Origin: Candidatus Latescibacterota bacterium
GTDB taxonomy: Bacteria; Latescibacterota; UBA2968; UBA8231
Length of the DNA stretch: 64,000 nt
Reading direction: 5' to 3'
NCBI GenBank assembly: GCA_022827835.1
Contig: JAJEIO010000010.1
Span: 1 to 64,000, forward strand
Made by a program: the position numbers and the translations under genes. Shown piece by piece: positions 42,711 to 51,152 of this stretch. Each line of letters starts with the position of its first letter. Within the stretch, counting starts at the first letter, position 1. Below the pieces are notes generated by a model. That model searched no databases. It was given only the letters and a program-made list of their open reading frames with translations, and had not been told where the DNA came from.

Positions 42711-43520
42711 CTAGCCTGCCGCCTCGCCGGGCTGGTACTCAATGCGCCGCATGAAGCGCTCGCCCACATCGTAGTTTGGCTGGTCGGAGACAAAGCGCCA
42801 CAAGCGCACGCGCTGCATCAGTTCGTAGCGCTGCTCGTTGCCCTCCCAGCCGTGGTTGGTCGACAGGATGCGACCGATTTCAGGGTCGTCCAAATCCGCG
42901 GTGTCAAAGTTGCAGACCTGCGGCCGCGTCGGGTTGAGCCGCAACTTGTACATGAAGCGATCCCGATCCGTGTAGTTGCTGCGCGCCCCGTGCCAGACGC
43001 GAGTGTTCCACACGTACATAGTCCCCGCCGGGCAGGTCGCCCAGATCTTGCCACGCATGTGGTGGTAAATGGAAATCTCCCCGGTGCGCACATTGCGAAA
43101 TTGCGTGCCCGGCACCAAGAAAGTACCGCCCATCTCGTCTGTGGTATCCGCGGGGAACAGCGAGAGCTGGATATCGAAGTAATGGTCACGGAAGTCGATG
43201 ACCGAGTCTTGGTGCATATTAGGGCCCTTGGTTTGCTCGGCCTTGGTCAAGTGCGCGGCGTGGTGGTCGTACAGGGGATCGGGGCCGACCAAGGAGTGGA
43301 TGAGTCCCTGCACCTGCGGCAGGCGGAACGTATCGCCCAAAGCCGTGCCTTTGGGCCAAGTCTCTTCAAACGGGGTCCCCACGGCGAGATAACCCCGGTT
43401 GTGGTGCATTTCCTCAAGGCAGGCTCGGCACAGCTCTTTGGGCACCATTTCTTCGAACTTCAAATACCCCGAGGCGACGAATTGCGCCATCTGCTTCGAG
43501 TTCAAAAGATGCTCTTTCAC
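42711..43520 (-). CDS. Phytanoyl-CoA dioxygenase (PhyH) family protein 9
   Basis: 269 residues from GTG 43520, in a GTGA overlap with the upstream 99-residue gene. HxD is in NMHQDSVIDFRD, the distal His in NTRVWHGARSNYTD, and the Arg in RDRFMYKLRLNPTRP. The core 'PGTH' is PGTQ here. The triad is complete. Translational coupling to a specific small protein suggests a fixed partnership. Both genes run into a 70-bp gap before pabBC on the same strand. Substrate unknown. Confidence 0.9.
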   Translation of the reverse strand: MKEHLLNSKQMAQFVASGYLKFEEMVPKELCRACLEEMHHNRGYLAVGTPFEETWPKGTALGDTFRLPQVQGLIHSLVGPDPLYDHHAAHLTKAEQTKGPNMHQDSVIDFRDHYFDIQLSLFPADTTDEMGGTFLVPGTQFRNVRTGEISIYHHMRGKIWATCPAGTMYVWNTRVWHGARSNYTDRDRFMYKLRLNPTRPQVCNFDTADLDDPEIGRILSTNHGWEGNEQRYELMQRVRLWRFVSDQPNYDVGERFMRRIEYQPGEAAG

Positions 43521-43816
43521 GATGTGGCTCCTTCCTCTTTTTGCAGTTCGTTGAATTTTGACAGCACGACCTGATAGGGCAGCGGCCCCAGTTCATAGCC
43601 CTCTTGGGGCGAGCGATGTTTGAGTTCCGACATCTGGATGACTTGCCAGCCGTCGCGCATGGCCGCCATGGCGTTGTGGTAGGGCGGATCGCTCTCCTCG
43701 ACCAAGTCGCCTAGGCCCGTGCCCTTGGAGGCTTCGTAGCGCGCCCAAGCTACGACTTGGGCGTCGAGCGCGGGCGTGGTCTGAAAAAATACTAGAATGT
43801 CTTGCACTGCGGCCAT
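43517..43816 (-). CDS. Small protein coupled to PhyH 9
   Basis: 99 residues from ATG 43816, with AAGGA 5 nt upstream; a longer frame opens at 43897 but without a ribosome site. It is mostly alpha-helical by appearance: VQDILVFFQTTPALDAQVVA, then YHNAMAAMRDGWQVIQMSEL, then PLPYQVVLSKFNEL. No family recognised, and there is no signal peptide, membrane segment or Cys pair. The 4-bp GTGA overlap with the dioxygenase gene suggests equal expression and maybe a complex. A small subunit, a substrate-binding helper or a regulator are all possible. Confidence 0.65.
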   Translation of the reverse strand: MAAVQDILVFFQTTPALDAQVVAWARYEASKGTGLGDLVEESDPPYHNAMAAMRDGWQVIQMSELKHRSPQEGYELGPLPYQVVLSKFNELQKEEGATS

Positions 43817-43950
43817 GAAAATCCTTCCGGTGAGATTGGGTTGAATTTGCCGAGCGGCGTTCCATTTAAAGTATAGAAACGACAGACTTATTCCCAATCG
43901 GGAGTATTACGGGCGGTTCCAGCCTCCTCAACAATTCGCTGGCACGCAAT

Positions 43951-43979
43951 TTGCACTAAAGCGAGAGACGCTATTTAAT
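43951..43979 (+). promoter_or_regulatory. Candidate promoter of the DUF4097 gene
   Basis: TTGCAC (43951-43956), a 17-bp spacer and TTTAAT (43974-43979), 35 bp before the start codon, within an otherwise AT-rich 120-bp gap. The -10 match is moderate. Confidence 0.4.
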
Positions 43980-44014
43980 ACCCCAACATCCTTTCTTCTA
44001 TAAGGAGGCTCACA

Positions 44015-44965
44015 ATGAAAGAGCTGCTCTTATCGTCGGCGCTCGTCGCCATTTCTGTGGCGCTCGTCGCCACAGGAGCCGTCCAAGCCGACACCGTGCA
44101 CCAGTCCTTTGCAGTGGAGCCGGGCGACCGCCTAATAGTGGACACCGAATGGGGTGCCATTGAGGTCCATACTTGGGACCGCCCCGAGATGGAGTTGGTC
44201 GTGGAACGAGCCGATAAACTCGATCTAACATACGACCAAGAGGCGGGTACCACGACTATCCGAGGCCGCAAAAAAGATGCCGGCCTATTCGACTTCTTCG
44301 GCCTTGCGAAGGGACGTGCGCCCCTGTTCCGCCTCACGGTACCGCACCAGCACGATTTGGAACTGAACACCTCCGGCGGCGGCATTGAAGTAGCCGATCT
44401 TCAGGGCCGCGTCTCGGCCCGGACTTCGGGCGGCAGCCTGAACTTTGGCCACATCGAAGGACCGATCGAGGGCAAAACTTCGGGTGGTTCCATTTCTCTA
44501 AAAGGCTGCTCCGGTACGGCATCGGTATCTACTTCGGGGGGCTCCATCCGCATTGGCGAGGTAGAAGGAGAAGTGCGAGCTAAGACCTCGGGCGGCTCTA
44601 TCCATATCAGCCGGGCCCAAGGCGCGGTGCAGGCCAAGACCTCGGGCGGCTCTATCAAAGTGGATGAAGTGCTCGGGCCTATCGAGGCTCAGACGTCGGG
44701 CGGCTCCATTCGCGCCCAACTCTCGCAGCAGCCTCACGGCCCCTGCCACCTCAAGACTTCGGGCGGCAATGTAGAGGTTTCCCTCGCTGAGGATATCGGT
44801 TTACAGGTGGACGCCCGCACGTCGGGTGGGCGCGTCTCCACCGACTTTCCGGTAGTAATGCAGGGCACGCTGGATAAAAACAGCCTCAAGGCCGCGATCA
44901 ACGGCGGCGGTCCCCTCATGACCCTGCGCACCTCGGGCGGCTCCATTCGCCTGCGCAAACTGTAG
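44015..44965 (+). CDS. Exported DUF4097-like beta-solenoid protein with TSGGS repeats
   Basis: 316 residues. A signal peptide (LLLSSALVAISVALVATGAVQA) is followed by an N-terminal strand region (DRLIVDTEWGAIEVHTWDRP) and then about ten 'TSGGS' turns spaced 17-24 residues apart (ARTSGGSLNF, GKTSGGSISL, VSTSGGSIRI, AKTSGGSIHI and so on). This is the DUF4097/DUF4098 beta-strand-repeat, solenoid-like architecture seen in putative adhesins and periplasmic or envelope proteins. A strong AAGGAGG lies 6 nt before the ATG, and a strong terminator follows. It is monocistronic and may be well expressed. Function unknown. Confidence 0.85.
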   Translation: MKELLLSSALVAISVALVATGAVQADTVHQSFAVEPGDRLIVDTEWGAIEVHTWDRPEMELVVERADKLDLTYDQEAGTTTIRGRKKDAGLFDFFGLAKGRAPLFRLTVPHQHDLELNTSGGGIEVADLQGRVSARTSGGSLNFGHIEGPIEGKTSGGSISLKGCSGTASVSTSGGSIRIGEVEGEVRAKTSGGSIHISRAQGAVQAKTSGGSIKVDEVLGPIEAQTSGGSIRAQLSQQPHGPCHLKTSGGNVEVSLAEDIGLQVDARTSGGRVSTDFPVVMQGTLDKNSLKAAINGGGPLMTLRTSGGSIRLRKL

Positions 44966-44991
44966 CGCTGCACAGCACCGCCTTTTGGTCG

Positions 44992-45039
44992 AAGGGGTGC
45001 GGCGCGACGGCTTCGAGTCGTTGCGCCGCACCCCTTTTT
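44992..45039 (+). terminator. Rho-independent terminator after the DUF4097 gene
   Basis: Perfect 14-bp arms AAGGGGTGCGGCGC (44992-45005) and GCGCCGCACCCCTT (45023-45036) with a 17-nt loop, running into TTTTT (45035-45039). It starts 27 bp after the stop codon. Confidence 0.9.
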
Positions 45040-45148
45040 GCGTTTTTAGCAGTCTGCCGTGCTCCAACTTTCGATAAAAAGCACAGCTCTGACCTTTAGG
45101 GTGCCGATTTTCTATTTAGTGAGGGACCGTCGGAAGTAGCCGCAGCAG

Positions 45149-46117
45149 CTAATGCGTCCGCGCCAGCGGCGTCCACCGAGAAAGCGCGTCCAACTCTGCT
45201 AGTTCCGCGTCCCCCAACTCCACTTCCAGCGCCCCAAAAACCTCCTCCACGTGCTCGGGGCGATCTGGGCCGATGATGGGAGCAGTAACATCCTCGTTAG
45301 CCAATATCCAAGCGACGGCAACTTGCGCCGGGGTTTTGCCCTGTGCCCGACCGATCTCGGTCAGCTTCTGCACGATGCGCTCGGCTTGCTCGCTCATGGC
45401 TGCGGCAAAGCGGGCGTCGTCCTGCCAAGCACTATCCGTCGGCGGCTTTTGCCCGCGCCTAAAGCGTCCGCTCAACAGGCCGACCGCCAGCGGACTGTAG
45501 GTCATCATGCCGAGGCCATACTGCCGACACAGAGGCAGCAGTTCTGGCTCTATCTGATAGCGGTGCAACAAGTTATACTGATTTTGTAAGGTAAATAGTG
45601 GGTCCAGCCCCCCGCGATCGGCCGTCCACAGCGCCTCCACCACTTGAGCGGCGGTAAAATTGCAAGCCCCCACATAGCGCACCTTGCCCTGCCGCACCAA
45701 ATCGTCAAACGCCCGCAGCGTCTCGTCGAGTTCAGTGTCTGGATCCCAGTTGTGCAACAAGTAGATATCCACGTAATCCGTATTCAAGCGCTTCAGCGAC
45801 CGCTCGATCTCGCGCATGATGGCAAAGCGCGACAAGCCGCGGTCGTTGGGGCCGTCGCCTATCTGGCTCCAGACCTTGGTGGTAATCACCAGATCGTCGC
45901 GCTTGCCCTTGATGGCCTTGCCCAACAGTTCCTCGCAGCGCCCCTGAAAGTAGAAGTTGGCACAATCGAGAAAATTGCACCCCAAATCGAGAGCTGTCTC
46001 GACCGTGCGCACAGCAGTCGCCTCGTCCGTGTGCCCATGCCAGTATCCCCGAAAGGCCGTGCCCAAGCACAGCCGCGAGACCTTGACCCCGGCCCGTCCC
46101 AATCGCACGTAATCCAT
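45149..46117 (-). CDS. Aldo/keto reductase
   Basis: 322 residues of NAD(P)H-dependent TIM-barrel oxidoreductase. The catalytic tetrad is visible: Asp and Tyr in FLDCANFYFQGRCEELLGKA, Lys in DLVITTKVW, His in IYLLHNWDPD. The cofactor-binding region is near the C-terminus (IIGPDRPEHVEEVFGALEVE). It resembles the YghZ/IolS-type group acting on sugars or aldehydes. AGGAG lies 6 nt before ATG 46117. It is 13 bp downstream of the large toroid-like protein on the same strand, so the two are probably co-transcribed and act on related carbohydrate material. Confidence 0.92.
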   Translation of the reverse strand: MDYVRLGRAGVKVSRLCLGTAFRGYWHGHTDEATAVRTVETALDLGCNFLDCANFYFQGRCEELLGKAIKGKRDDLVITTKVWSQIGDGPNDRGLSRFAIMREIERSLKRLNTDYVDIYLLHNWDPDTELDETLRAFDDLVRQGKVRYVGACNFTAAQVVEALWTADRGGLDPLFTLQNQYNLLHRYQIEPELLPLCRQYGLGMMTYSPLAVGLLSGRFRRGQKPPTDSAWQDDARFAAAMSEQAERIVQKLTEIGRAQGKTPAQVAVAWILANEDVTAPIIGPDRPEHVEEVFGALEVELGDAELAELDALSRWTPLARTH

Positions 46118-46130
46118 GTTTTCTCCTAAT

Positions 46131-48059
46131 CTAGATGTTGGTTGGCAAGTCGTATGTCGGCGCGTTCGCGTGCCGCTGCAAGCCGATTTCGAGGCGGATT
46201 TCAGTCCCCGGCGGCAAGGCTACCGCAAAGTGTGTGTCGTGGACGGCAACGCGCTTGGTCGCCTGCTCCACAGGCGGCGCAGCATAGCTTCCCACCGTGC
46301 CCGGGTACTCGCTCTCCAAGGAATTGTACGCAACTTCCCCAAACCGATGCTCCGCCAAGGTTCCGGCTTGCAGCAATACCTTGCGACTCCCTATCACACT
46401 CAGATTCACCAAGTGGACCACAAGGCGATCCCGCTCTACGGTCTCGACGAGTGCGGCCACATCCGCTGGTAGGCCCGGTCGCTTGCGCTCGGCGTCAAAG
46501 TAGCGCAGCGGGGCCATCAAGATGCCGCCGTTGTACAGGAGTTGCGGCGCGCCCAAGGTCAGTTGGATGAGCGCCTCGGTCGTCACCGGGTTTAGCTGCT
46601 GCCACCAGTGGATATGGTTGTAGCGGGGGTCGCTCTCGTCGCGGCGGATAAGCTCCATCCGTCGATAGACCTGCGAGAGAGCAGCTTGAAGGATCTGCAC
46701 CGGGTAGTCGGGATTTTCGCCCTTGAGATAGCAAAACCACGGCGGCTCGTGGTACCCGTCTTCTTTATTGTGGAACGGCACTACCGTGCGCCAGTCGTAG
46801 CGCTCTTTGGCGCGCAGCATTTCGAGCATCTCCCAATCGACTGCCGCCCCGCTCGCGTTCCACAGCGCAGCCGGATACATGGCCGCCAGCGGCTGGAAGT
46901 CCGACCATCCCTTGGCCCCGTAGCAATAAGGCACCACAAAACTGACCTTGTCGTCGCCGAGCGCAGTTAGCTGGCCGATCCAGTGCACGCCCAAGCTCAT
47001 CTCGATTTGACCCAAATCGGCCATTTTCCCCTGCTCCAGGACCTTTCTGAGCTGGGTGCGGGGCAGTTCGAGATACTTCTCCTCGCCGGTCAGCAGATAG
47101 CAATGAGTTCCGGCCAAAATAGCCGCCATGGCGATGTTGTACAACCCGTGAGGCCACGTCCAGCCGTACATGCTCCCATACCAACGTCCCTCCATGTATT
47201 CGCCGACCTGCCCGCTCAGCCCCACGTTATCGGGCAACAGGCCCCCATTGGCCTCGGCCCGTTCGATCCACGCATCCACGTATTCGATCAGCCAAGCGCG
47301 GTATTTGTCGTCGCCGGTCAAGTAGCAGGCGTTGGCGATCAGCGAGGTGACGTGCAGGTTGGTGGCGCAATCGCCCCGGGTCATGCGCTCCTTCATGGCC
47401 TGCCCCATGCGCCGCGCCTTCGCCGGGTCCTTGAGGTCGGCAGGCGTGTCAATCCCCTCTAAGTCCTCGTAGGGTAGGCCATAGCACGCCATCCCTGGGC
47501 TGTACCCATACGACGGCTCCTCGTCCTCGTCGTACAGCCAGCGCGGCCCCTTGCTTCCGTTGTGGGCGCACTTGATGATCTTGTGTGCTGGGTCGTAGTT
47601 GAGAGCCTCTGGGTCTTCGTTGAGATAGAACCCAGCAAAGCGCCGCGCCCGCGCCATATTCTCGGCGTGGGTCGGATCGGCCATGCACAGCAGGTAAAAG
47701 TAGATGTAGCTCTCGCTCTGGTGGAACTGATCGTAGCCGATCTCGTATTCCTTGTCCACGTGGCCGTACTCTACCATCAGTTCCGTGGTGGCTTCCCACT
47801 GCCGCTGGCCGAGGGCGAGCAAATGATCGCCGCCGCCGAGCAAGTACAGCAGCGGCCAGTTGTAGAAGCTCTCGTAGAAATCGTCGGCCCCGTCGCGAGA
47901 GTGCCGCAGACCGTCGCGCCAAATCAAGCGGCCGTCGGGATGGGTGTACTTTTGTAGGAATGGATGGACGGCGTCCTCCATCGTCTTGATTAACTGCCGC
48001 TCTAGCACGGCCCAAGCCGGGGATTGTACTAGCGGCAGCGTGGCTTCAATCGCCAGCAT
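46131..48059 (-). CDS. Large cytoplasmic protein, probable alpha/alpha-toroid fold
   Basis: 642 residues from ATG 48059 (AGGAAAAAA upstream); the longer frame overlaps the preceding gene. No exact family recognised. The pattern of paired helices with aromatic turns (DGADDFYESFYNWPLLYLLG, ARARRFAGFYLNED, WYGSMYGWTWPHGLYNIAMA, GTHCYLLTGEEKYLELPRTQ) suggests a six-hairpin toroid as in glycosidases, lyases or heparinase-like enzymes. The last about 130 residues look beta-rich (DRLVVHLVNLSVIGSRKVLL). No signal peptide is seen. The neighbouring aldo/keto reductase supports a carbohydrate role, but this is inference. Confidence 0.65.
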   Translation of the reverse strand: MLAIEATLPLVQSPAWAVLERQLIKTMEDAVHPFLQKYTHPDGRLIWRDGLRHSRDGADDFYESFYNWPLLYLLGGGDHLLALGQRQWEATTELMVEYGHVDKEYEIGYDQFHQSESYIYFYLLCMADPTHAENMARARRFAGFYLNEDPEALNYDPAHKIIKCAHNGSKGPRWLYDEDEEPSYGYSPGMACYGLPYEDLEGIDTPADLKDPAKARRMGQAMKERMTRGDCATNLHVTSLIANACYLTGDDKYRAWLIEYVDAWIERAEANGGLLPDNVGLSGQVGEYMEGRWYGSMYGWTWPHGLYNIAMAAILAGTHCYLLTGEEKYLELPRTQLRKVLEQGKMADLGQIEMSLGVHWIGQLTALGDDKVSFVVPYCYGAKGWSDFQPLAAMYPAALWNASGAAVDWEMLEMLRAKERYDWRTVVPFHNKEDGYHEPPWFCYLKGENPDYPVQILQAALSQVYRRMELIRRDESDPRYNHIHWWQQLNPVTTEALIQLTLGAPQLLYNGGILMAPLRYFDAERKRPGLPADVAALVETVERDRLVVHLVNLSVIGSRKVLLQAGTLAEHRFGEVAYNSLESEYPGTVGSYAAPPVEQATKRVAVHDTHFAVALPPGTEIRLEIGLQRHANAPTYDLPTNI

Positions 48060-48069
48060 GGCTTTTTTC

Positions 48070-48459
48070 CTATGGGGATTCTGTCGGCGGCTGCTTGATA
48101 CAGGATACGATTGATTCAACAGATACTTTGACTCTGGTCGCTTTCCATATAGCCACAGCAGTCCAGAGGACTGTGACTACTACCAAGAGTAAGAAAAACG
48201 CATGCCAAGTTGCTGAGGGAATAGCGAATTGGTCTTTGAATTCAGTCGTGGTTAGTGCAAGAATGAGTGTCACCAAGAGAGCCGATGGCGTCCACCACGC
48301 CCGCTTGGCTCCGAGACTATCAATAGCGTTTTGCAAACAGAGCCGGACCCTATCTTCGGTGGTGAAAATAGTACCCTGACCCAAATTCGATAAGTGTTTT
48401 CTAAGTTTTTGATCGAGAGGCTTCTGGAGTGTCTCCTCAAATTTTTCTTCTTCATTCAT
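48070..48459 (-). CDS. Small membrane protein with two transmembrane segments
   Basis: 129 residues from ATG 48459, overlapping the end of the Sel1 gene by 8 bp; the longer frame would run further into it. A charged N-terminal half (MNEEEKFEETLQKPLDQKLR ...) is followed by two hydrophobic helices, WWTPSALLVTLILALTT and TWHAFFLLLVVVTVLWTAVA, and a short tail. Family not recognised. The N-terminus is probably cytoplasmic. Coupling to the Sel1-repeat protein suggests a membrane anchor and adaptor pair. Confidence 0.6.
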   Translation of the reverse strand: MNEEEKFEETLQKPLDQKLRKHLSNLGQGTIFTTEDRVRLCLQNAIDSLGAKRAWWTPSALLVTLILALTTTEFKDQFAIPSATWHAFFLLLVVVTVLWTAVAIWKATRVKVSVESIVSCIKQPPTESP

Positions 48460-49048
48460 CGTGAATCTCTTCCATTTTTTTGCGTGCCCGAGACTGAGCA
48501 GAGGCAACTTGAGAAGCGGTCAACATTCTGGCAAATATATCGCGTTTTTCGCGTGCTTCCTCGTTACCCTGTGCCGCCGCGAGATTCCACCACATGTGGG
48601 CCTCCACATAGTCTTGTAACACGCCTTGGCCATTTGCATACATCACGCCAAGGGCGTGCTGGGCTTGATCAAGCCCTCGCTCGGCTGCTTCACGGAGCCA
48701 CTTCACCGCCTCCACATAGTCTTGCGGCACACCTTGGCCAATGACATACATCGTGCCAAGGTTATACTGGGCTTGAGCAAGTCCTTGCTCGGCTGCTTTA
48801 CGAAGCCACTTCACCGCCTCCACATAGTCTTGTCGCACGCCATTGCCAATAGAATACATCATGCCAAGGACGTTCTGACTTTTAGCATGTTCTCGTTCGG
48901 CTGCTTCACGAAGCCACTTCACTGCCTCTTCATCGTCTTGCGGCACACCACGACCGGCGGAATACCTCCAGCCAAGGTTATACTGGGCTTCTGGATCGCC
49001 TTCATTGGCTCGCTGTCTTAGGTTTTCTATCTCATGGATAGCGTTCAT
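48452..49048 (-). CDS. Sel1-repeat (SLR/TPR-like) protein
   Basis: 198 residues. Four Sel1 repeats of 36 residues are visible, each close to 'A..LG.MY..G.GV.QDY.EAVKWLR.AAE.G': AQYNLGWRYSAGRGVPQDDE, then NVLGMMYSIGNGVRQDYVEA, YNLGTMYVIGQGVPQDYVEA and HALGVMYANGQGVLQDYVEA. The C-terminus is charged (SRARKKMEEIHDE). No signal peptide, so it is a cytoplasmic scaffold or signalling adaptor. GGGGGAATT precedes ATG 49048. It overlaps the small membrane-protein gene by 8 bp. Sel1 repeats evolve by tandem duplication and do not reveal the partner. Confidence 0.88.
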   Translation of the reverse strand: MNAIHEIENLRQRANEGDPEAQYNLGWRYSAGRGVPQDDEEAVKWLREAAEREHAKSQNVLGMMYSIGNGVRQDYVEAVKWLRKAAEQGLAQAQYNLGTMYVIGQGVPQDYVEAVKWLREAAERGLDQAQHALGVMYANGQGVLQDYVEAHMWWNLAAAQGNEEAREKRDIFARMLTASQVASAQSRARKKMEEIHDE

Positions 49049-49085
49049 AATTCCCCCTTTTCCTCTATTGCAGTTACCTTTTTCC

Positions 49086-49841
49086 TCACCCCTTCCCCCC
49101 CTTCACACTCCACACCGACCCCGTAGTATATGTATTCCGCTCCGAGCACAAAAATTCAATCACCTCGGCCACCTCCGCAGCGTCTGAATAGCGCCCGATC
49201 GGGTTGCCTGGATCGCGCAGGTGCTCTTCGTCAAAGCGCGGCACCACCATGTCGGTCAGCGCCCGGCCCGGCTCAACGCCGTTGACGAACACTCCCTGCC
49301 GCGGCCAAGCATCGCCCAGCGCCTGAATAAACGACCACACCGCCCCCTTGGACACTGAGTACGGCACCTGATAGGGACTACCGTGGCGTCCACCCGAAGA
49401 AATCGTCACACAGCGCCCCCACCCCCGCTCCAGCATGTGCGGCACCGCCGCCTGATGCGCGTAGTACACTCCGTGGACATTGATCTGCATAACCTTGGCA
49501 AACTGCGCGGCTGTCTGCTCGAAAAACGGCTTCTCCCACCCCAAGATACCGGCGCTGCACACAAGGATATCCAGCCGTCCAAAAGCCGCCACCGCTTGGG
49601 CTACCGCCTCATGCACCTGCCCCTCGTCGGTCACATCCGTCTCGACAAAGAGCGCCTGCTGCCCCATAGCCTCAATCTCCCGCACCCGCTCCTGCGCTGG
49701 TTCCGCCAGCACATCGACAATGACGATGTGTCGCCCGGCCTCGGCCAAGCGCAGCGCGGTCGCACCCCCGATGCCGCGCGCTCCCCCTGTAATCAGGGCT
49801 ACCCGCTGCTCCACAGGTGCTGCAAATCGCAAATGTGCCAT
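49086..49841 (-). CDS. Short-chain dehydrogenase/reductase (SDR)
   Basis: 251 residues, classical SDR. The cofactor loop is TGGARGIGGATALRLAEAG, the structural motif is CSAGILG (NNAG variant), and the catalytic Ser and Tyr-x-x-x-Lys are in TISSGG and YSVSKGAVW. TTGSVWSVKGGKG near the end replaces the usual 'DGG' tail. It could act on a polyol, sugar acid or 3-oxoacyl compound. It is divergent from the enolase-superfamily gene (106 bp between starts), with which it may form a sugar-acid module. The Sel1 gene lies 37 bp downstream. Confidence 0.92.
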   Translation of the reverse strand: MAHLRFAAPVEQRVALITGGARGIGGATALRLAEAGRHIVIVDVLAEPAQERVREIEAMGQQALFVETDVTDEGQVHEAVAQAVAAFGRLDILVCSAGILGWEKPFFEQTAAQFAKVMQINVHGVYYAHQAAVPHMLERGWGRCVTISSGGRHGSPYQVPYSVSKGAVWSFIQALGDAWPRQGVFVNGVEPGRALTDMVVPRFDEEHLRDPGNPIGRYSDAAEVAEVIEFLCSERNTYTTGSVWSVKGGKG

Positions 49842-49947
49842 ACTACCTCCCCTTGCTTGCGCGGTCGCGCAGTTTTTATAAAAATAAGCAGTCTAGCGCC
49901 ACTAATAACCAACCCTGCCCCTTTACGATATATATGGAGCACACAAA

Positions 49948-51075
49948 ATGAAAATCGAACAGATCGAATCCCTCCTCATCGGCAACGGCTACATCGTCCG
50001 TATCACCACCGACACCGGCCTAACCGGCATCGGCCAAACCGCCTGCTGGGGCTATCCCACCGCTGTGCAGAGCATCGTCGATGTCTTCAAAGAATACCTC
50101 ATCGGCCAAAATCCCCTCCGCATCGAACACCACTGGCAACATCTCTACCGCATGGCTCCCTTCCGGGGCACGGCCATCATGGGGGCTGTCTCAGCCGTGG
50201 ATATCGCGCTGTGGGACATCAAGGGCAAGCACTTTGAGGTGCCGGTGTGGGAGCTGTTGGGCGGCAACGTCCGCGACAAAATTCGCCTGCACCTACTCTC
50301 TGGGGGCAGCACCCCAGAGGACAACTTCAACGCCGCGCAATCCGCTGTCGCCGAGGGCTTTACCGCCATCAAGTTCGACCCCATCAAAACGGACTGCCAC
50401 GACAAGGGCCAAGCGCGGATGATCCAAACCGCCGTCGAACTGACCGCAGCCGCGCGCGAAGCCGGTGGGCCGGATTTGGACCTAATCATTGAACTCCACC
50501 GCAAGCTGACGCCCATGGTCTCCCTAGCCCTCGCCGAGGCCCTCAAGCCCTTCCACGTCTTCTTCCTCGAAGACCCGATCCAGATCGACAGCATCTCAGC
50601 CCAAGCCCACATCGCGCAAAAATCCACCGTGCCCTTTGGCAACGGCGAGCGCTTTGTGTCTATATGGGAATTCCGCGAGTTGTTGGAACAGGGCGGCCCC
50701 CAGTATTTGCGGCCGGACGTAGCCTTGGCCGGCGGCATCTCGCATTGCAAAAAAATCGCCGCCATTGGCGAAGCCTACCACTGCGCAGTAGTAACCCACA
50801 ACTTCCTAGGACCGCTGACTACTGCCGCCTCCCTACACCTCGACGCCTCGATTCCCAACTTCATTACCCAAGAGTACACCAAAGGCGACGAAGCCCCGCA
50901 CAACGCGATCTACCGGTGCTCATATAAGCGCGAGGGTGGGTACATCCCGATTCCCCAAGTCCCGGGCCTCGGAGTGGAGCTAGACGATGGATTAATCGAG
51001 CAAACGCCCTACAAACCCATCAACAATGCCTCTACGCCCCTGCGCTCCGACGGCTCGGTGTCCTATGCCGTATGA
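49948..51075 (+). CDS. Enolase-superfamily sugar-acid dehydratase (galactonate/mannonate dehydratase-like)
   Basis: 375 residues. The capping domain ends near DIALWDIKGKHFEVPVWELL. Barrel landmarks are AIKFDPI, LIIELHRKLTP (Glu ligand), VFFLEDPI (Glu ligand), FGNGERFVSIWEF (third Glu ligand) and AVVTHNFLGPLTTAA (catalytic His). Three acidic metal ligands and this His pattern match the D-galactonate/D-mannonate dehydratase group. It would convert an aldonate to 2-keto-3-deoxy acid. The exact sugar is not readable. GGAG lies 10 nt before the ATG. A ThuA-like gene follows after 77 bp in the same direction. Confidence 0.88.
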   Translation: MKIEQIESLLIGNGYIVRITTDTGLTGIGQTACWGYPTAVQSIVDVFKEYLIGQNPLRIEHHWQHLYRMAPFRGTAIMGAVSAVDIALWDIKGKHFEVPVWELLGGNVRDKIRLHLLSGGSTPEDNFNAAQSAVAEGFTAIKFDPIKTDCHDKGQARMIQTAVELTAAAREAGGPDLDLIIELHRKLTPMVSLALAEALKPFHVFFLEDPIQIDSISAQAHIAQKSTVPFGNGERFVSIWEFRELLEQGGPQYLRPDVALAGGISHCKKIAAIGEAYHCAVVTHNFLGPLTTAASLHLDASIPNFITQEYTKGDEAPHNAIYRCSYKREGGYIPIPQVPGLGVELDDGLIEQTPYKPINNASTPLRSDGSVSYAV

Positions 51076-51152
51076 GAGGGGCCGCCTGACGGCCCTCGGC
51101 TAAAAAACAGTACCGCAATGCCGACAACCACTACCCTAACACAGGAGGCCAC

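Noticed and set aside
51070..51115. Hairpin GGGCCG-CCTGA-CGGCCC after the aldonate-dehydratase-like gene as a terminator
   Set aside because: Followed by an A-run, not a T-run, on the coding strand; at best a weak structure.
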